DNA of 43,897 nt from Rhodobacteraceae bacterium PARR1 (GCA_002256185.1 NKIT01000008.1:19340-63236); one strand, 5' to 3'; positions 18,648-28,489 are shown, counted from the stretch's first letter. Numbers and translations: made by a program. The notes: generated from the sequence alone by a model not told the origin.

Positions 18648-19348
18648 ACAGCCTCCTTCTTGCGAACAGTGCGCTGTTCGATCCGTTTTTCGTGCTGACC
18701 TTGCACGATGCGGTGCACATAGATGCCGGGCAGGTGGATGGTGTCGGGGTCCAGCGATCCCAGCGGAACGATTTCCTCCACCTCAACCACGCAAATCTTG
18801 CCGCAGGTGGCGGCGGGCGGGTTGAAGTTGCGGGCGGTCTTGCGGAACACGAGGTTGCCTGACGGATCGGCCTTCCACGCCTTGACGATGGACAGATCGG
18901 CAATGACGGCGCGTTCAAGGATATAGGTCTTGCCGTCGAAATCCTTGTGTTCTTTGCCCTCGGCGATCACCGTGCCTACGCCGGTGCGGGTGTAGAAACC
19001 GGGGATGCCCGCGCCGCCCGCGCGCATGCGTTCGGCCAGGGTGCCTTGGGGGTTGAATTCCAACTCCAACTCACCGCTCAGATATTGGCGCATGAATTCG
19101 GCGTTTTCGCCCACATAGGACGAGATCATTTTCTTCACCTGACGGCTTTCCAGCAGCACGCCAAGGCCAAAGCCATCGACGCCCGCGTTGTTGGATGCCA
19201 CGGTCAAACCTTGCGTTCCGGCCTTGCGAATGGCGGCGATCAAAAGCTCAGGGATGCCGCACAGGCCAAAGCCCCCGCTGGCGATGGTCATGCCGTCAAA
19301 CAGCACGCCGTCCAATGCCGCATCGGCAGATTCGTAAACTTTCCGCAT
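18644..19348 (-). CDS. scoA: 3-oxoacid CoA-transferase subunit A
   Basis: [52 protein letters not shown]; overlaps subunit B by 4 bp. Confidence 0.93.
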   Translation of the reverse strand: MRKVYESADAALDGVLFDGMTIASGGFGLCGIPELLIAAIRKAGTQGLTVASNNAGVDGFGLGVLLESRQVKKMISSYVGENAEFMRQYLSGELELEFNPQGTLAERMRAGGAGIPGFYTRTGVGTVIAEGKEHKDFDGKTYILERAVIADLSIVKAWKADPSGNLVFRKTARNFNPPAATCGKICVVEVEEIVPLGSLDPDTIHLPGIYVHRIVQGQHEKRIEQRTVRKKEAV

Positions 19349-19425
19349 GTCCCCCGCCTGTCTGTCGGGGCCGGTTCAGCCCCTGTCGGGCATGACTTTC
19401 CCCCTTTGCGCGGCGCTGTGCTATC

Positions 19426-19452
19426 CGTAGGAATACGTATGACCCTACGTAG
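19426..19452. promoter_or_regulatory. Nested palindromes in the scoA/luxR divergent promoter
   Basis: CGTAGG-N12-CCTACG inverted repeat (19426-19449) plus 8-bp palindromes ATACGTAT (19433-19440) and CTACGTAG (19445-19452). Confidence 0.65.
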
Positions 19453-19460
19453 AGGATGCG

Positions 19461-19971
19461 ATGCGGCGACCCGATGATCTTGCCCAGACCGGCTTTGACC
19501 TTGCCCCCGATGCCACACTCGTGCTGGCTGCCCGCGTGATCCTAGGGCCAGTCGATCCGCATGCTTTATCCCGGTCAGACCGACTTCGCCCTGATCGGTG
19601 ACCGCGCGCGGCGGGCGATGCTGACGGACCCGGTCTATAGCGACGAACGCTTCATGCGGCGCAAGGAGGGCCAAGTGGTCTGGATGGAGGCGCATGGTCA
19701 AGCCCTCGACCCCTGCGATCCGCAAAAGCTGGCGGTGTGGTCCTACCGTCCGGCGCGGGTGGCGGCGGCAGGTCCGGCGGACAGCATGACAGCGGCGGAA
19801 CGGCGGATCGCGGGCTATCTGGTGAACGGCTTTACCAGCAAGGAAATCGCGCAATCGCTGGGCTGTTCGCCGCGCACGATCGAGGCGCACCGCGCCAACA
19901 TGATCCGCAAGATGGGGGTGCGGAACAGTTTTGACCTTGTCAGCCGCTTGCTGGCGGCCAGTGAAGGGTAA
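19461..19971 (+). pseudogene. PAS-LuxR family regulator, apparent internal PAS deletion and frameshift
   Basis: N-terminal frame from 19461: MRRPDDLAQTGFDLAPDATLVLAARVI..., stops at 19601. C-terminal frame: GQSIRMLYPGQTDFALIGDRARRAM...MTAAERRIAGYLVNGFTSKEIAQSLGCSPRTIEAHRANMIRKMGV (LuxR HTH). The middle of the PAS domain is absent between the two frames. Confidence 0.7.
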
Positions 19972-19998
19972 GGGTGGATTTACGCCCCAGTGCTGTTA

Positions 19999-20016
19999 GC
20001 TTTCCCGATATGTATC
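19999..20016 (-). promoter_or_regulatory. Candidate shared operator GATACATATCGGGAAAGC (- strand) upstream of GH127
   Basis: Aligns with sites at 28520-28537 (15/18) and 23541-23558 (13/18). Confidence 0.6.
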
Positions 20017-20033
20017 AGATTCGGGGGTATGAA

Positions 20034-21926
20034 ATGCGGCGCTATTCTTCGGTTCCGTTTTCGGATGTGGCGATCACCGGGGCCTTTTGGTCCGAACGGC
20101 TTGAGGTAGTGCTGACCCGCACCATCCCCAGCCAGCATAAGCAGTTGGAGAAATTCAACATGCTTCGGTCGTTGAAACTGCCCAAACCCGTGCCGCCGAC
20201 CACGATCCCACCGCAAGCCACTGGTTTCACGACGGAAATCTTCTGGGACAGCGATATCGGCAAATGGGTTGAGGCGGCGGCCTATGCCCTGTCGCACCGC
20301 CGCGATGCGGGGGTTGAGGGGCAGATTGAATCCATCGTTGATGACCTGGAAAAGGCCCAAGCGCCCGATGGATACCTGAACTGCTGGTATCTGGAGCGCG
20401 AGCCGGAAAACCGCTGGACCAATCTGCGCGACAACCACGAACTTTATAACGCTGGTCACCTGCTGGAAGGCGCGGTTGCCTATTTGCGCGCCACCGGGCG
20501 GGACCGGATGCTGCGGGTTATGGAACGCTACATCGACCACATTGCCACCGTTTTTGGCCGGGGTCCGGGGCAAAAGCGCGGCTATTGCGGGCATCAGGAA
20601 ATCGAACTGGCGCTGGTCAAGGCTTTCCATGCCACCGGGCAGCGCAAGTATCTGGACCTTGCCACCTATTTCATCGACGAACGCGGCGCGCAGCCGCATT
20701 ACTTTGACCTTGAGGCGCAGGCGAGGGGAGAGGCACCGGGCAAATTCCACCAAGGCACGCATGAATATTCCCAATCGCATCTGCCCGTGCGCCAGCAGAC
20801 CAAGGTGGTCGGCCATGCGGTGCGCGCGATGTACATGTATTCCGCCATGGCCGATCTGGCGGCAGAGCATGGCGACGACAGCCTGAAGCGGGCTTGCGAA
20901 GTGCTTTGGCAGGATGTCACCCGCACCCGGATGTATGTGACGGGTGGCTTTGGTCCATCGGCCCGCAACGAAGGCTTCACGCAGGATTATGACCTGCCCA
21001 ACGACACCGCCTATGCCGAAACCTGTGCCAGCGTGGCGATGGTGTTCTGGGCGGCGCGGATGCTGAACCTTGACCTCGATGGGCAGTATGCGGACCTGTT
21101 GGAACTGGCCTTGTATAACAACGCCTTGGCGGGGCTGTCCAAAGACGGCGAGACCTATTTCTACGACAACAAACTGGACAGCGACGGCAGCCATCGCCGC
21201 TGGGAATGGCACCCGTGCCCCTGCTGCACGATGAACGTGGCGCGGCTTGTCGCCTCGGTCGGGGGGTATGTCTTTGGGCTCGCCGGGGATGAGGTGGCGC
21301 TGCATCTTTACGGCGGGGCTTCCGCGCGGTTGGCGGTGGCGGGAACGGCCGTGCAGATCACCGAAACCTCGGCTTACCCGTGGGATGGCGCGATCCGGGT
21401 GACGGTTGATCCTGAAACGCCCGCCGAATTCACCCTGTCGCTGCGCATTCCCTCTTGGTGCCATGACGCCACGCTAGCGATCAACGGCACGCCGACGGCT
21501 GTGCAGACCGAACGCGGTTACGCCCGTTTGCGGCGGCAGTGGCAGGCTGGGGATGTGGTGACGCTGACCCTGCCGATGGCGGCGGAACGGCTTTACGCCC
21601 ACCCGGATGTGAAAGCCGATGTCGGGCGGGTGGCGCTGCGCCGGGGGCCGCTGGTCTATTGTCTGGAAGCGCTGGATCAACCCGCGCCGCTGCACCGAAT
21701 CCGCCTGCCGCGCGGGGCGGCGCTGACATCGCGTTTCCGGGCGGACTTGCTGGGCGGGGTGGCGGTGGTTGAAGGCGTGGGACGCGCGACCGCAGACCAA
21801 GGGTTCGCGGAAACCCTCTACCGCACCGAACCGCCGACAGAGTCAGATGCCCCCCTGACCGCAGTGCCCTATTACATCTGGTGCAATCGCGGGCCGAACC
21901 CGATGCAGGTCTGGCTGCGGGAATGA
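20034..21926 (+). CDS. Glycoside hydrolase family 127, beta-L-arabinofuranosidase-like (DUF1680)
   Basis: MRRYSSVPFSDVAITGAFWSERLEVVL..., Cys motif WHPCPCCTMNVARLVASVGGYVF. Start at ATG 20034 preferred; the ORF track begins at 19974. Confidence 0.92.
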   Translation: MRRYSSVPFSDVAITGAFWSERLEVVLTRTIPSQHKQLEKFNMLRSLKLPKPVPPTTIPPQATGFTTEIFWDSDIGKWVEAAAYALSHRRDAGVEGQIESIVDDLEKAQAPDGYLNCWYLEREPENRWTNLRDNHELYNAGHLLEGAVAYLRATGRDRMLRVMERYIDHIATVFGRGPGQKRGYCGHQEIELALVKAFHATGQRKYLDLATYFIDERGAQPHYFDLEAQARGEAPGKFHQGTHEYSQSHLPVRQQTKVVGHAVRAMYMYSAMADLAAEHGDDSLKRACEVLWQDVTRTRMYVTGGFGPSARNEGFTQDYDLPNDTAYAETCASVAMVFWAARMLNLDLDGQYADLLELALYNNALAGLSKDGETYFYDNKLDSDGSHRRWEWHPCPCCTMNVARLVASVGGYVFGLAGDEVALHLYGGASARLAVAGTAVQITETSAYPWDGAIRVTVDPETPAEFTLSLRIPSWCHDATLAINGTPTAVQTERGYARLRRQWQAGDVVTLTLPMAAERLYAHPDVKADVGRVALRRGPLVYCLEALDQPAPLHRIRLPRGAALTSRFRADLLGGVAVVEGVGRATADQGFAETLYRTEPPTESDAPLTAVPYYIWCNRGPNPMQVWLRE

Positions 21927-21932
21927 CCGAAA

Positions 21933-21959
21933 TGGCGGGCGGTTCAACACCGCCCGCCA
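21933..21959. terminator. Stem-loop between convergent GH127 and GH51 genes
   Basis: TGGCGGGCGGT-tcaac-ACCGCCCGCCA perfect 11-bp stem. Confidence 0.7.
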
Positions 21960-21969
21960 CCGGAAAGGA

Positions 21970-23487
21970 TCAGGTCAGCGCAACGCGGATGACCTGATAA
22001 GAAAACGGCGGCAAGCCCAGCTTAAGCGACCCATCTTCGACAATCGCGCCCGCGCCCTGCTTGGGGGCCACGTTCATCGGATTGACGGCGGTGTTCACGG
22101 CATAAAGGTCCGGATGGGTGATGACCTGATGGTCAATCACACGCCCCTGCGCGCCAAAGCCTTGCAGCGACAGCGAAAGATCCAACACCTCAGTCGGGTG
22201 GCGGTTGACGGCAAAGAAGCTGACCGTTCCGCCCGCTTCGTCATGCACACCCGAGATGTCCAGATACGGCACATTGTCGGCCACATCGGCATCATAGCCG
22301 GGGCAGACCACCGACAGGTTCAGCGCCGTGCCACGCCCGAAGATCGAGGCGAAGTAATAGGGGTAATAGATGGTCTGCCGCCAAGCCGCGCCCATCGGAT
22401 CGGTCATGATCGGCGCGATCACGTTCACCAACTGCGCGATACAGGCGATTTTGACGCTGTCAGAGCGGCGGATGAACGTGTTCAGGATACAGCCGACCTG
22501 CAACACATCCTCAAAGCAGTAGATATCTTCCAGCAGACGCGGCGCATGCGGCCAGCCCTCATTCCCGGCAAGGATAGCGCGGTCCTGTTCGTTCGAATGA
22601 TACCAGACATTCCATTCATCAAAGCTGATATAGACCTGATGCTTGGACCGCTTGTTCGCCTTGACCAGATTGATCGTCGACTGAACCGTTTCGATGTAGC
22701 GGTCCAGCTTGTGGTTCAGCGCCAGATAGTTGCCCGCGTGTTTCGTCCGGTTGGCGAAATACATGTGCAGGCTGATGTGATCGACCGACTCATAGGTGTG
22801 TTCCAGCACGATCCGTTCCCATTCGGGATAGGTTTTCATGTCGGAATTCGACGACCCGCAGACGATCAGTTCCAGCGATTTGTCAAAGGCGCGCAGGGCC
22901 TTGGCGGTTTCATTCGCGAGACGGCCGTATTCTTCGGCGGTCTTGTGGCCAACCTGCCACGGGCCGTCCATTTCGTTGCCCAGACACCACAGGCGGCAGT
23001 CAAAGGGTTCCGCGCGGCCGTTCTTCTTGCGCAGATCGCCCCAATAGCTGCCCGTCGGGCCGTTCACATATTCAACGAAATTCCGCGCCTCATCCAATCC
23101 CCGTGAGCCGAGGTTGATCGCCAGCATCATCTGCGTGCCAACCGTATCGCACCAGTCGGCGAATTCATGCACGCCCACTTGGTTCGACTCGGACGTATGC
23201 CACGCCAGATCCAGCCGCACCGGGCGCTGGTCGCGCGGGCCGACGCCGTCTTCCCAGTTGTAGGCCGACACGAAGTTGCCGCCCGGATAGCGCACATAAG
23301 GAATGTTCAGATCGCGCACCAACTGCGCCACATCGCTCCGCATGCCATTCTTGTCGGCGGTCGGGTGGTCGGGTTCGTAGATGCCGGTATAGATCGCCCG
23401 CCCGAGGTGTTCGAGGAACGCCGAATACACCCGGTCATCAATCCGGGCGATGGTATAGTCCTTGTGCGCAATGGCCGTCGCCTTCAT
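21970..23487 (-). CDS. Alpha-L-arabinofuranosidase, glycoside hydrolase family 51
   Basis: FLEHLGRAIYTGIYEPDHP, acid/base region CLGNEMDGPWQVGHK, ISFDEWNVWYH. Start MKATAIAHKDY (SD GGGAGGG); the ORF track begins at 23532. Confidence 0.93.
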   Translation of the reverse strand: MKATAIAHKDYTIARIDDRVYSAFLEHLGRAIYTGIYEPDHPTADKNGMRSDVAQLVRDLNIPYVRYPGGNFVSAYNWEDGVGPRDQRPVRLDLAWHTSESNQVGVHEFADWCDTVGTQMMLAINLGSRGLDEARNFVEYVNGPTGSYWGDLRKKNGRAEPFDCRLWCLGNEMDGPWQVGHKTAEEYGRLANETAKALRAFDKSLELIVCGSSNSDMKTYPEWERIVLEHTYESVDHISLHMYFANRTKHAGNYLALNHKLDRYIETVQSTINLVKANKRSKHQVYISFDEWNVWYHSNEQDRAILAGNEGWPHAPRLLEDIYCFEDVLQVGCILNTFIRRSDSVKIACIAQLVNVIAPIMTDPMGAAWRQTIYYPYYFASIFGRGTALNLSVVCPGYDADVADNVPYLDISGVHDEAGGTVSFFAVNRHPTEVLDLSLSLQGFGAQGRVIDHQVITHPDLYAVNTAVNPMNVAPKQGAGAIVEDGSLKLGLPPFSYQVIRVALT

Positions 23488-23540
23488 CTCGCGTCCCTCC
23501 CTGACGGTGCCGCCCGTTGTCTCAGGCGGCATGAGTATCT

Positions 23541-23558
23541 GGTTTACAGATATACATC
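23541..23558 (-). promoter_or_regulatory. Candidate shared operator GATGTATATCTGTAAACC (- strand) upstream of GH51, overlapping inverted repeat TATCTG-N5-CAGATA
   Basis: Same 18-bp pattern as upstream of GH127 and of the ABC binding protein; inverted repeat at 23536-23552. Confidence 0.65.
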
Positions 23559-23626
23559 AGGAAAATGGGAATTGCGTCAAGGCCAAACGCACGCAGCCCA
23601 TCACAGGGGTCGTCAGACGGGGGCCG

Positions 23627-24556
23627 TCACCGATCCGTGGTCAGCCGCATGATGATGTCTTGGTCATAGTTGCCGAACCCACGCCCGAAGATATTGATCC
23701 CCCCCGGATGGCGCGCGGAATCCTTGACCCCGATGCGAAAGCGGATCGACTTGTGCGCGCCAAGGTCCAGGTCTTTCAGCGACACGGGCGACATTTTCAG
23801 CCCGTCGACAAAGGTGCCCTCCTGCGTCACGCGCACCGATTTCAGCTTGCCATATTGGCTGCCCTTCAGCTTCCACCAATCGGGGGTATAGACTCCGCGC
23901 TGATCGCCAAAATCGCCCGGCGATGTCCATGTCCCGATGTCGATCTGGTTGATGGAAAAGGTGATGTCAGACGGCCAATCCGCCGCCGTGCCCGGCACTT
24001 CGGATGACAGTTCCATCGAAAACTCGACGGCATTCACCTGCGTATTCAGAAGCTTGGTGTTGTTGGGGAACTTGTATTCCACATAGCCGCGCGTGAACCA
24101 GATCAGCCCCGCCGTCATCCGCCCCGGATCAAGAAAGGTGTCCGGCACATCCAGAAGCCCGATGATCCCGGCGGTCGAACACAGACCGCAGGGCGCCGTC
24201 ACCTCGCAGCTTGTGTACAGGCCCAAGGGCATCGCCACCTCGATCACATTGTCCTTGGTGGCGGTGTTGTCCTTCTTGAACATCACCAACACCTCTTCGA
24301 ACAAGGGGTGGCAAATCTTCTGGTTGCCCTTCTTGGCACGCTGGGTCTCGGTGCGGATCAGGCCCGCATCCTCCAGCGATTGGACATTGGCGGAGATGCT
24401 GGACTGCGGCATCTCCATCGCCGCTGCCACGGCGTTGACGTTCATCGGCCCTTGTTGATGCAGTAATTTCAGAATGCCGATCCGCACCGGGGATGCCAAG
24501 GCTTTCAGGGTTTCAATCCCCTCTTCGGGATCGACGATCAGGAAGTTGCGGCTCAT
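23627..24556 (-). CDS. ArsR-like winged-helix transcriptional regulator with a ~200-aa C-terminal domain
   Basis: N-terminal wHTH LKALASPVRIGILKLLHQQGPMNVNAVAAAMEMPQSSISANVQSLEDAGLI; C-terminal region with CEVTAPCGLC and a beta-rich Trp/Gly-rich tail. Confidence 0.82.
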   Translation of the reverse strand: MSRNFLIVDPEEGIETLKALASPVRIGILKLLHQQGPMNVNAVAAAMEMPQSSISANVQSLEDAGLIRTETQRAKKGNQKICHPLFEEVLVMFKKDNTATKDNVIEVAMPLGLYTSCEVTAPCGLCSTAGIIGLLDVPDTFLDPGRMTAGLIWFTRGYVEYKFPNNTKLLNTQVNAVEFSMELSSEVPGTAADWPSDITFSINQIDIGTWTSPGDFGDQRGVYTPDWWKLKGSQYGKLKSVRVTQEGTFVDGLKMSPVSLKDLDLGAHKSIRFRIGVKDSARHPGGINIFGRGFGNYDQDIIMRLTTDR

Positions 24557-24634
24557 CCAGCGGCCTTTCGGTTCAATCCGCCCTCTGTATCAGCTTTTCG
24601 GGTTTGGTCAAATCTGGCGTGCCACGGCGGACCT

Positions 24635-25636
24635 TCACCGCCTCGGCCCGGTGATCGAGGCGCGTTCCACCAACTCGCAATCCAGCTTCATCCGCAGCGG
24701 TGCTGTGGGGGCAGGGGACAACAACCGATCCACCGCCCAGCGGGCCATTTCATCATGCGGCAGGACCATCGTGGTCAGCGGTGGTTGCAGGGTGGCCGCG
24801 ATGTCGTCGTTGTCAAAGCCGATCACGGACAGATCGTCGGGCAGGCGCAACCCGCGCTCCGCCGCCGCTTCATAGACCCCCAGCGCGACGCGGTCGTTGA
24901 AGCAAAAGATTGCGGTCGGCGGGTTTGGTTGCGAAAGCAGCGCAAGGGCCGATGCCCGCCCCGATGCCGCTGTCCATGCCGGGGTCGCCAAAAGCGACGG
25001 ATCAAAGGGCACATCCGCACTCGCCAAGGCGCGGCGATAGCCCAAGGCGCGGTCGCGCGCGGCCTCTCCCCAATCCTCGCCGGGGATATGGGCGATGCGG
25101 CGATGGCCTGCGCGGATCAGCGCGGTCGTTGCGGCAAATCCCGCCAGCACATCCCCCGGTACAACAGATGCCAAAGGGCTGCGCGCGGCGTGGCAATTCA
25201 GCAGCACGGCGGGCAGACCGTCCAAGGCGGCAGGCGGCTGCACCGCCCGCGTCACAAGGCTGGCATAGATCACCCCCGCCAGCCGTGTGGCGCGCAGACT
25301 GGCCAGCGCCGCCGCCTCCACCATCGGATCGCCGCCGGTGCAGCAGACCAGCACCAGCGCCCCTTGGGTAGCGGCCTCAAGCCGGGCACCTTCGATGAAC
25401 GGGGGTGCAAAGGGGGTTGTCACCACCTCATCAATCAGCAGACCGATCACCGGCGCGCCGCCCTGTTGCACCGATGCCTTGCGGGTGTAGCCCAGTTCCG
25501 CCGCAACACCCTGCACCCGCTGCCGCGTGGCTTCGGCAATCCGCGCATTGGCGACACCGTTCAGGACCAGCGACACCGTCGCCTGCGACACCCCCGCCCG
25601 CTGGGCAATATCGGACAAGGTCGCGCGTTTGGTCAT
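24635..25636 (-). CDS. LacI family transcriptional regulator
   Basis: HTH TLSDIAQRAGVSQATVSLVLNGVANARIAEATRQRVQGVAAELGYTRKA; ligand domain ends VIGFDNDDIAATLQPPLTTMVLPHDEMARWAVDRLL. Confidence 0.92.
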   Translation of the reverse strand: MTKRATLSDIAQRAGVSQATVSLVLNGVANARIAEATRQRVQGVAAELGYTRKASVQQGGAPVIGLLIDEVVTTPFAPPFIEGARLEAATQGALVLVCCTGGDPMVEAAALASLRATRLAGVIYASLVTRAVQPPAALDGLPAVLLNCHAARSPLASVVPGDVLAGFAATTALIRAGHRRIAHIPGEDWGEAARDRALGYRRALASADVPFDPSLLATPAWTAASGRASALALLSQPNPPTAIFCFNDRVALGVYEAAAERGLRLPDDLSVIGFDNDDIAATLQPPLTTMVLPHDEMARWAVDRLLSPAPTAPLRMKLDCELVERASITGPRR

Positions 25637-25747
25637 CCGGTCCTGTCCCGTGCGACCCGCCCCTTGCGAATCATCTTACCGGATTAAACGGGATCGGCTA
25701 CTCCTGCCAATGATAAAACTTTAGCAAAACCTTCAGCAGGGACGATC

Positions 25748-28489
25748 ATGCAAGAGCAGACGGTGACGGGCGCGCGGCAAATGATGTCTTTGGATGGCGC
25801 ATGGGACTTCCGGCATCAGGATGGCCCGTGGCGGGTCGCCACCGTGCCGGGGCCGTGGCAGGCAGAGTTTGCGGACCTGCGCCACAGCTCTGGCCGCGCG
25901 GTCTATCGCCGCCGTTTTTCGGTGCCGGATCATGCGCCGGGCACCGAAATCGTGCTGCACTTCGGCGCGGTCTTTTACTTCGCCACCGTCCGTGTGAATG
26001 GCATCGAGGTCGGCAAAAACGACAACGGCTGGCTGCCCTTTGACTGCGTGATCCCCCCCGCCCTCCTGCGGTCGGAAAATGAGGTGACGGTGGATTGCCT
26101 TCTGCCCGATGGCGATCCGGCCACCAGTCCCGACGCGCCCTTTGCCGAAATCCCGCATGGCAAGCAAAGCTGGTATGGCCCGACCGGCGGCATCTGGCAA
26201 AGCGTGGCGCTTGAGTTGCGCCACCCCTGCCACCTGACCCATGCCGCCATCGCGGCTGATCCCTCGGGGCGCGTCGGCGTCACGCTGCACCTGTCGCAAC
26301 CTTCCGACATCCGCCTGACGGTGATTGACCCCACTGGCGCGCGCGTGCTGCACCACGACCTGACGGCATCCGACACCACCATCACGGCCACGCTGACCGT
26401 GGACACCCCGCGCCTTTGGGGGCCGGATCACCCTGACCTCTACCGCCTGCGGGTGGAAATCGTCCGTGGCGCCGTGCTGGACCGGACAGAGCACAGCTTT
26501 GGCTTCCGCCACTTTGAAGCCCGCGACGGCAAGTTCTTCCTGAACGGCGCACCGTTCTACATGCGGGCTGCGCTGGATCAGGATTACTACCCCGAAGGCA
26601 TCTGCACCCCGCCCTCGATGGCCTATATCGAAGACCAGTTCCGCAAGGCGCGCGAGTTGGGCCTGAACATGCTGCGGACCCATATAAAAATCCCCGACCC
26701 GCGTTATTACGACGCCGCAGACCGGATGGGCCTGCTGATCTGGACCGAAATCCCCAACGTCGCCACCTTCACCGATGCCTCGGCAAGCCGGATGAAAGCG
26801 ATGATGGAGGGGATCATCGCCCGCGACGGCAATCACCCCAGCATCGTGATCTGGACCCTGATCAACGAGGATTGGGGCACACGCCTGTGCGAAGACCCCG
26901 CGCATCGGGCGTGGCTGGCGGCAACCTATGACTGGCTGAAACAGCGCGATCCGGGGCGGCTGGTGGTGGACAACTCCCCCTGCCACGGCAACTTCCATGT
27001 GAAAACCGATATCGACGATTTCCACTATTACCGCTCCGTCCCCGAACGGCGGGCCGAATGGGATGCGCTGACGGCGGAATTCGCAGGCCGCGCGGATTGG
27101 ACATTCTCGCCCTTTGGCGACGGGCAAAGGCGCGGCGATGAGCCCTTGGTCGTGTCCGAATTCGGGGTCTGGGGTCTGCCCCACCCCGATCAGGTGCGGA
27201 TCAATGCGGCAGAGCCATGGTGGATGGAAACCGGCGGCGCATGGGGCGACGGCGCGGCCTATCCGCATGGTGTGCAGGACCGTTTCGCGCAGATGCGGCT
27301 GGAACGGGTGTTCGGCAGCTTTGACGGCTTTGTCGCCGCCGTGCAGGGCTACCAATTCGCCAACCTGAAATATGAGATCGAGTCGATGCGCTCTCACGCG
27401 CCGATTCAGGGCTATGTCATCACCGAGTTTACCGATGTTCATTGGGAGTCTAACGGACTTCTCGATATGAACCGCAATCCCCGGTCGTTCCATGACCAGT
27501 TCGGCACCATCAACGCCGATGTGGTCATCGTCCCGCAGATTGACAGCTATGCCGGTTGGGCCGGGGATGTGTTTGAAATCGGCCTGTCGGTGGCGACGGG
27601 GGGGCAGGCGCTGCCTGCCGCTGACCTGCATTGGACCTTTGCCGATGCCAGCGGGGTTTGCCCCGTTGCCGCGACGCCCGCGCTCGCCGTGGCCCGGACC
27701 GAAGGGATTCGCCTGCGCCTGCCGGACAATGGCGCGAACCGGATGCTGGTGCTGGACCTGTGCCTGATGGCGGGCGGTCAGGTGCTGGCAACCAACCGGG
27801 TTGAATTCGCGCTTTATCATCGCCCGTCTCTGGCCGGGATGCCGACAGTGGGCAGTGCCGATCCCGCGCTGGCCGCCGATCTGGCGGCGCTGGGTCTGAC
27901 GGTGCTGCCCCCGGAAAAGGCAGATGTCACCGTGGCCCATGCGCTGGACGGGCAAGACATCGCCCGGATGCAGGGCGGCGCGAAATACCTTTTGATTGCA
28001 GATGGTTCCGGCGGTCTGCGCCTGCGGACAGATATGCCGCCGCGCGACCAACCCTTTATCCCGATTGTCGATGACATCCCCGGCCTGCCCATCAGCCAAG
28101 AGGGGCAGGTGCCAAATATGGTATTGCACCCCCGCCAAGGCACGATCTGGCGCGGCGACTGGATTGCCGGGTTTTCGTGGATCAGGCGCGCGGGCGTGTT
28201 TGCCGACATTCCGGGCGGCCCCTTGGTCGACCTGTCCTTTGACCGGGTGATTCCCCACCATGTGCTGACCGGATTCCGCACATGGGAATATGGTGGGCCG
28301 GTGCATGCGGGGCTGGTGGTCGGCTGGTGCCAGAAACCTGCTGCGCTGATCGCCGAACGGGCCGTGGGGCGCGGCCATCTGGTCGCCACCACCTTCCGTC
28401 TGCGGGCGGATGCACCGGGCCTTGATCCTGTTGCCACGGCTTTGACCCATGCAATGCTGCGTCTGGCCGGAAATGGCGGAGGCGCATAG
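25748..28489 (+). CDS. Glycoside hydrolase family 2 protein (beta-galactosidase/glucuronidase-like)
   Basis: GH2 jelly-roll start (SLDGAWDFRHQDGPWRVATVPGPWQAEF), NMLRTHIKIPDPRYYDAADRMGLLIWTEIPN, HPSIVIWTLINEDWG acid/base motif. Confidence 0.9.
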   Translation: MQEQTVTGARQMMSLDGAWDFRHQDGPWRVATVPGPWQAEFADLRHSSGRAVYRRRFSVPDHAPGTEIVLHFGAVFYFATVRVNGIEVGKNDNGWLPFDCVIPPALLRSENEVTVDCLLPDGDPATSPDAPFAEIPHGKQSWYGPTGGIWQSVALELRHPCHLTHAAIAADPSGRVGVTLHLSQPSDIRLTVIDPTGARVLHHDLTASDTTITATLTVDTPRLWGPDHPDLYRLRVEIVRGAVLDRTEHSFGFRHFEARDGKFFLNGAPFYMRAALDQDYYPEGICTPPSMAYIEDQFRKARELGLNMLRTHIKIPDPRYYDAADRMGLLIWTEIPNVATFTDASASRMKAMMEGIIARDGNHPSIVIWTLINEDWGTRLCEDPAHRAWLAATYDWLKQRDPGRLVVDNSPCHGNFHVKTDIDDFHYYRSVPERRAEWDALTAEFAGRADWTFSPFGDGQRRGDEPLVVSEFGVWGLPHPDQVRINAAEPWWMETGGAWGDGAAYPHGVQDRFAQMRLERVFGSFDGFVAAVQGYQFANLKYEIESMRSHAPIQGYVITEFTDVHWESNGLLDMNRNPRSFHDQFGTINADVVIVPQIDSYAGWAGDVFEIGLSVATGGQALPAADLHWTFADASGVCPVAATPALAVARTEGIRLRLPDNGANRMLVLDLCLMAGGQVLATNRVEFALYHRPSLAGMPTVGSADPALAADLAALGLTVLPPEKADVTVAHALDGQDIARMQGGAKYLLIADGSGGLRLRTDMPPRDQPFIPIVDDIPGLPISQEGQVPNMVLHPRQGTIWRGDWIAGFSWIRRAGVFADIPGGPLVDLSFDRVIPHHVLTGFRTWEYGGPVHAGLVVGWCQKPAALIAERAVGRGHLVATTFRLRADAPGLDPVATALTHAMLRLAGNGGGA

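Noticed and set aside
19980-21464. 494-aa ORF antisense to GH127
   Set aside because: No domain features; GH127 reading is unambiguous.
24570-24620. Possible fourth copy of the 18-bp element upstream of the ArsR-like gene (ctgtatcagctttt)
   Set aside because: Only the GATACA part matches; insufficient without a matrix scan.
25637-25747. LacI operator search in the LacI/GH2 divergent region (e.g. TAAAACTTTAGC)
   Set aside because: Only imperfect A/T-rich symmetry, no central CG, no second copy found by eye; too weak to call.
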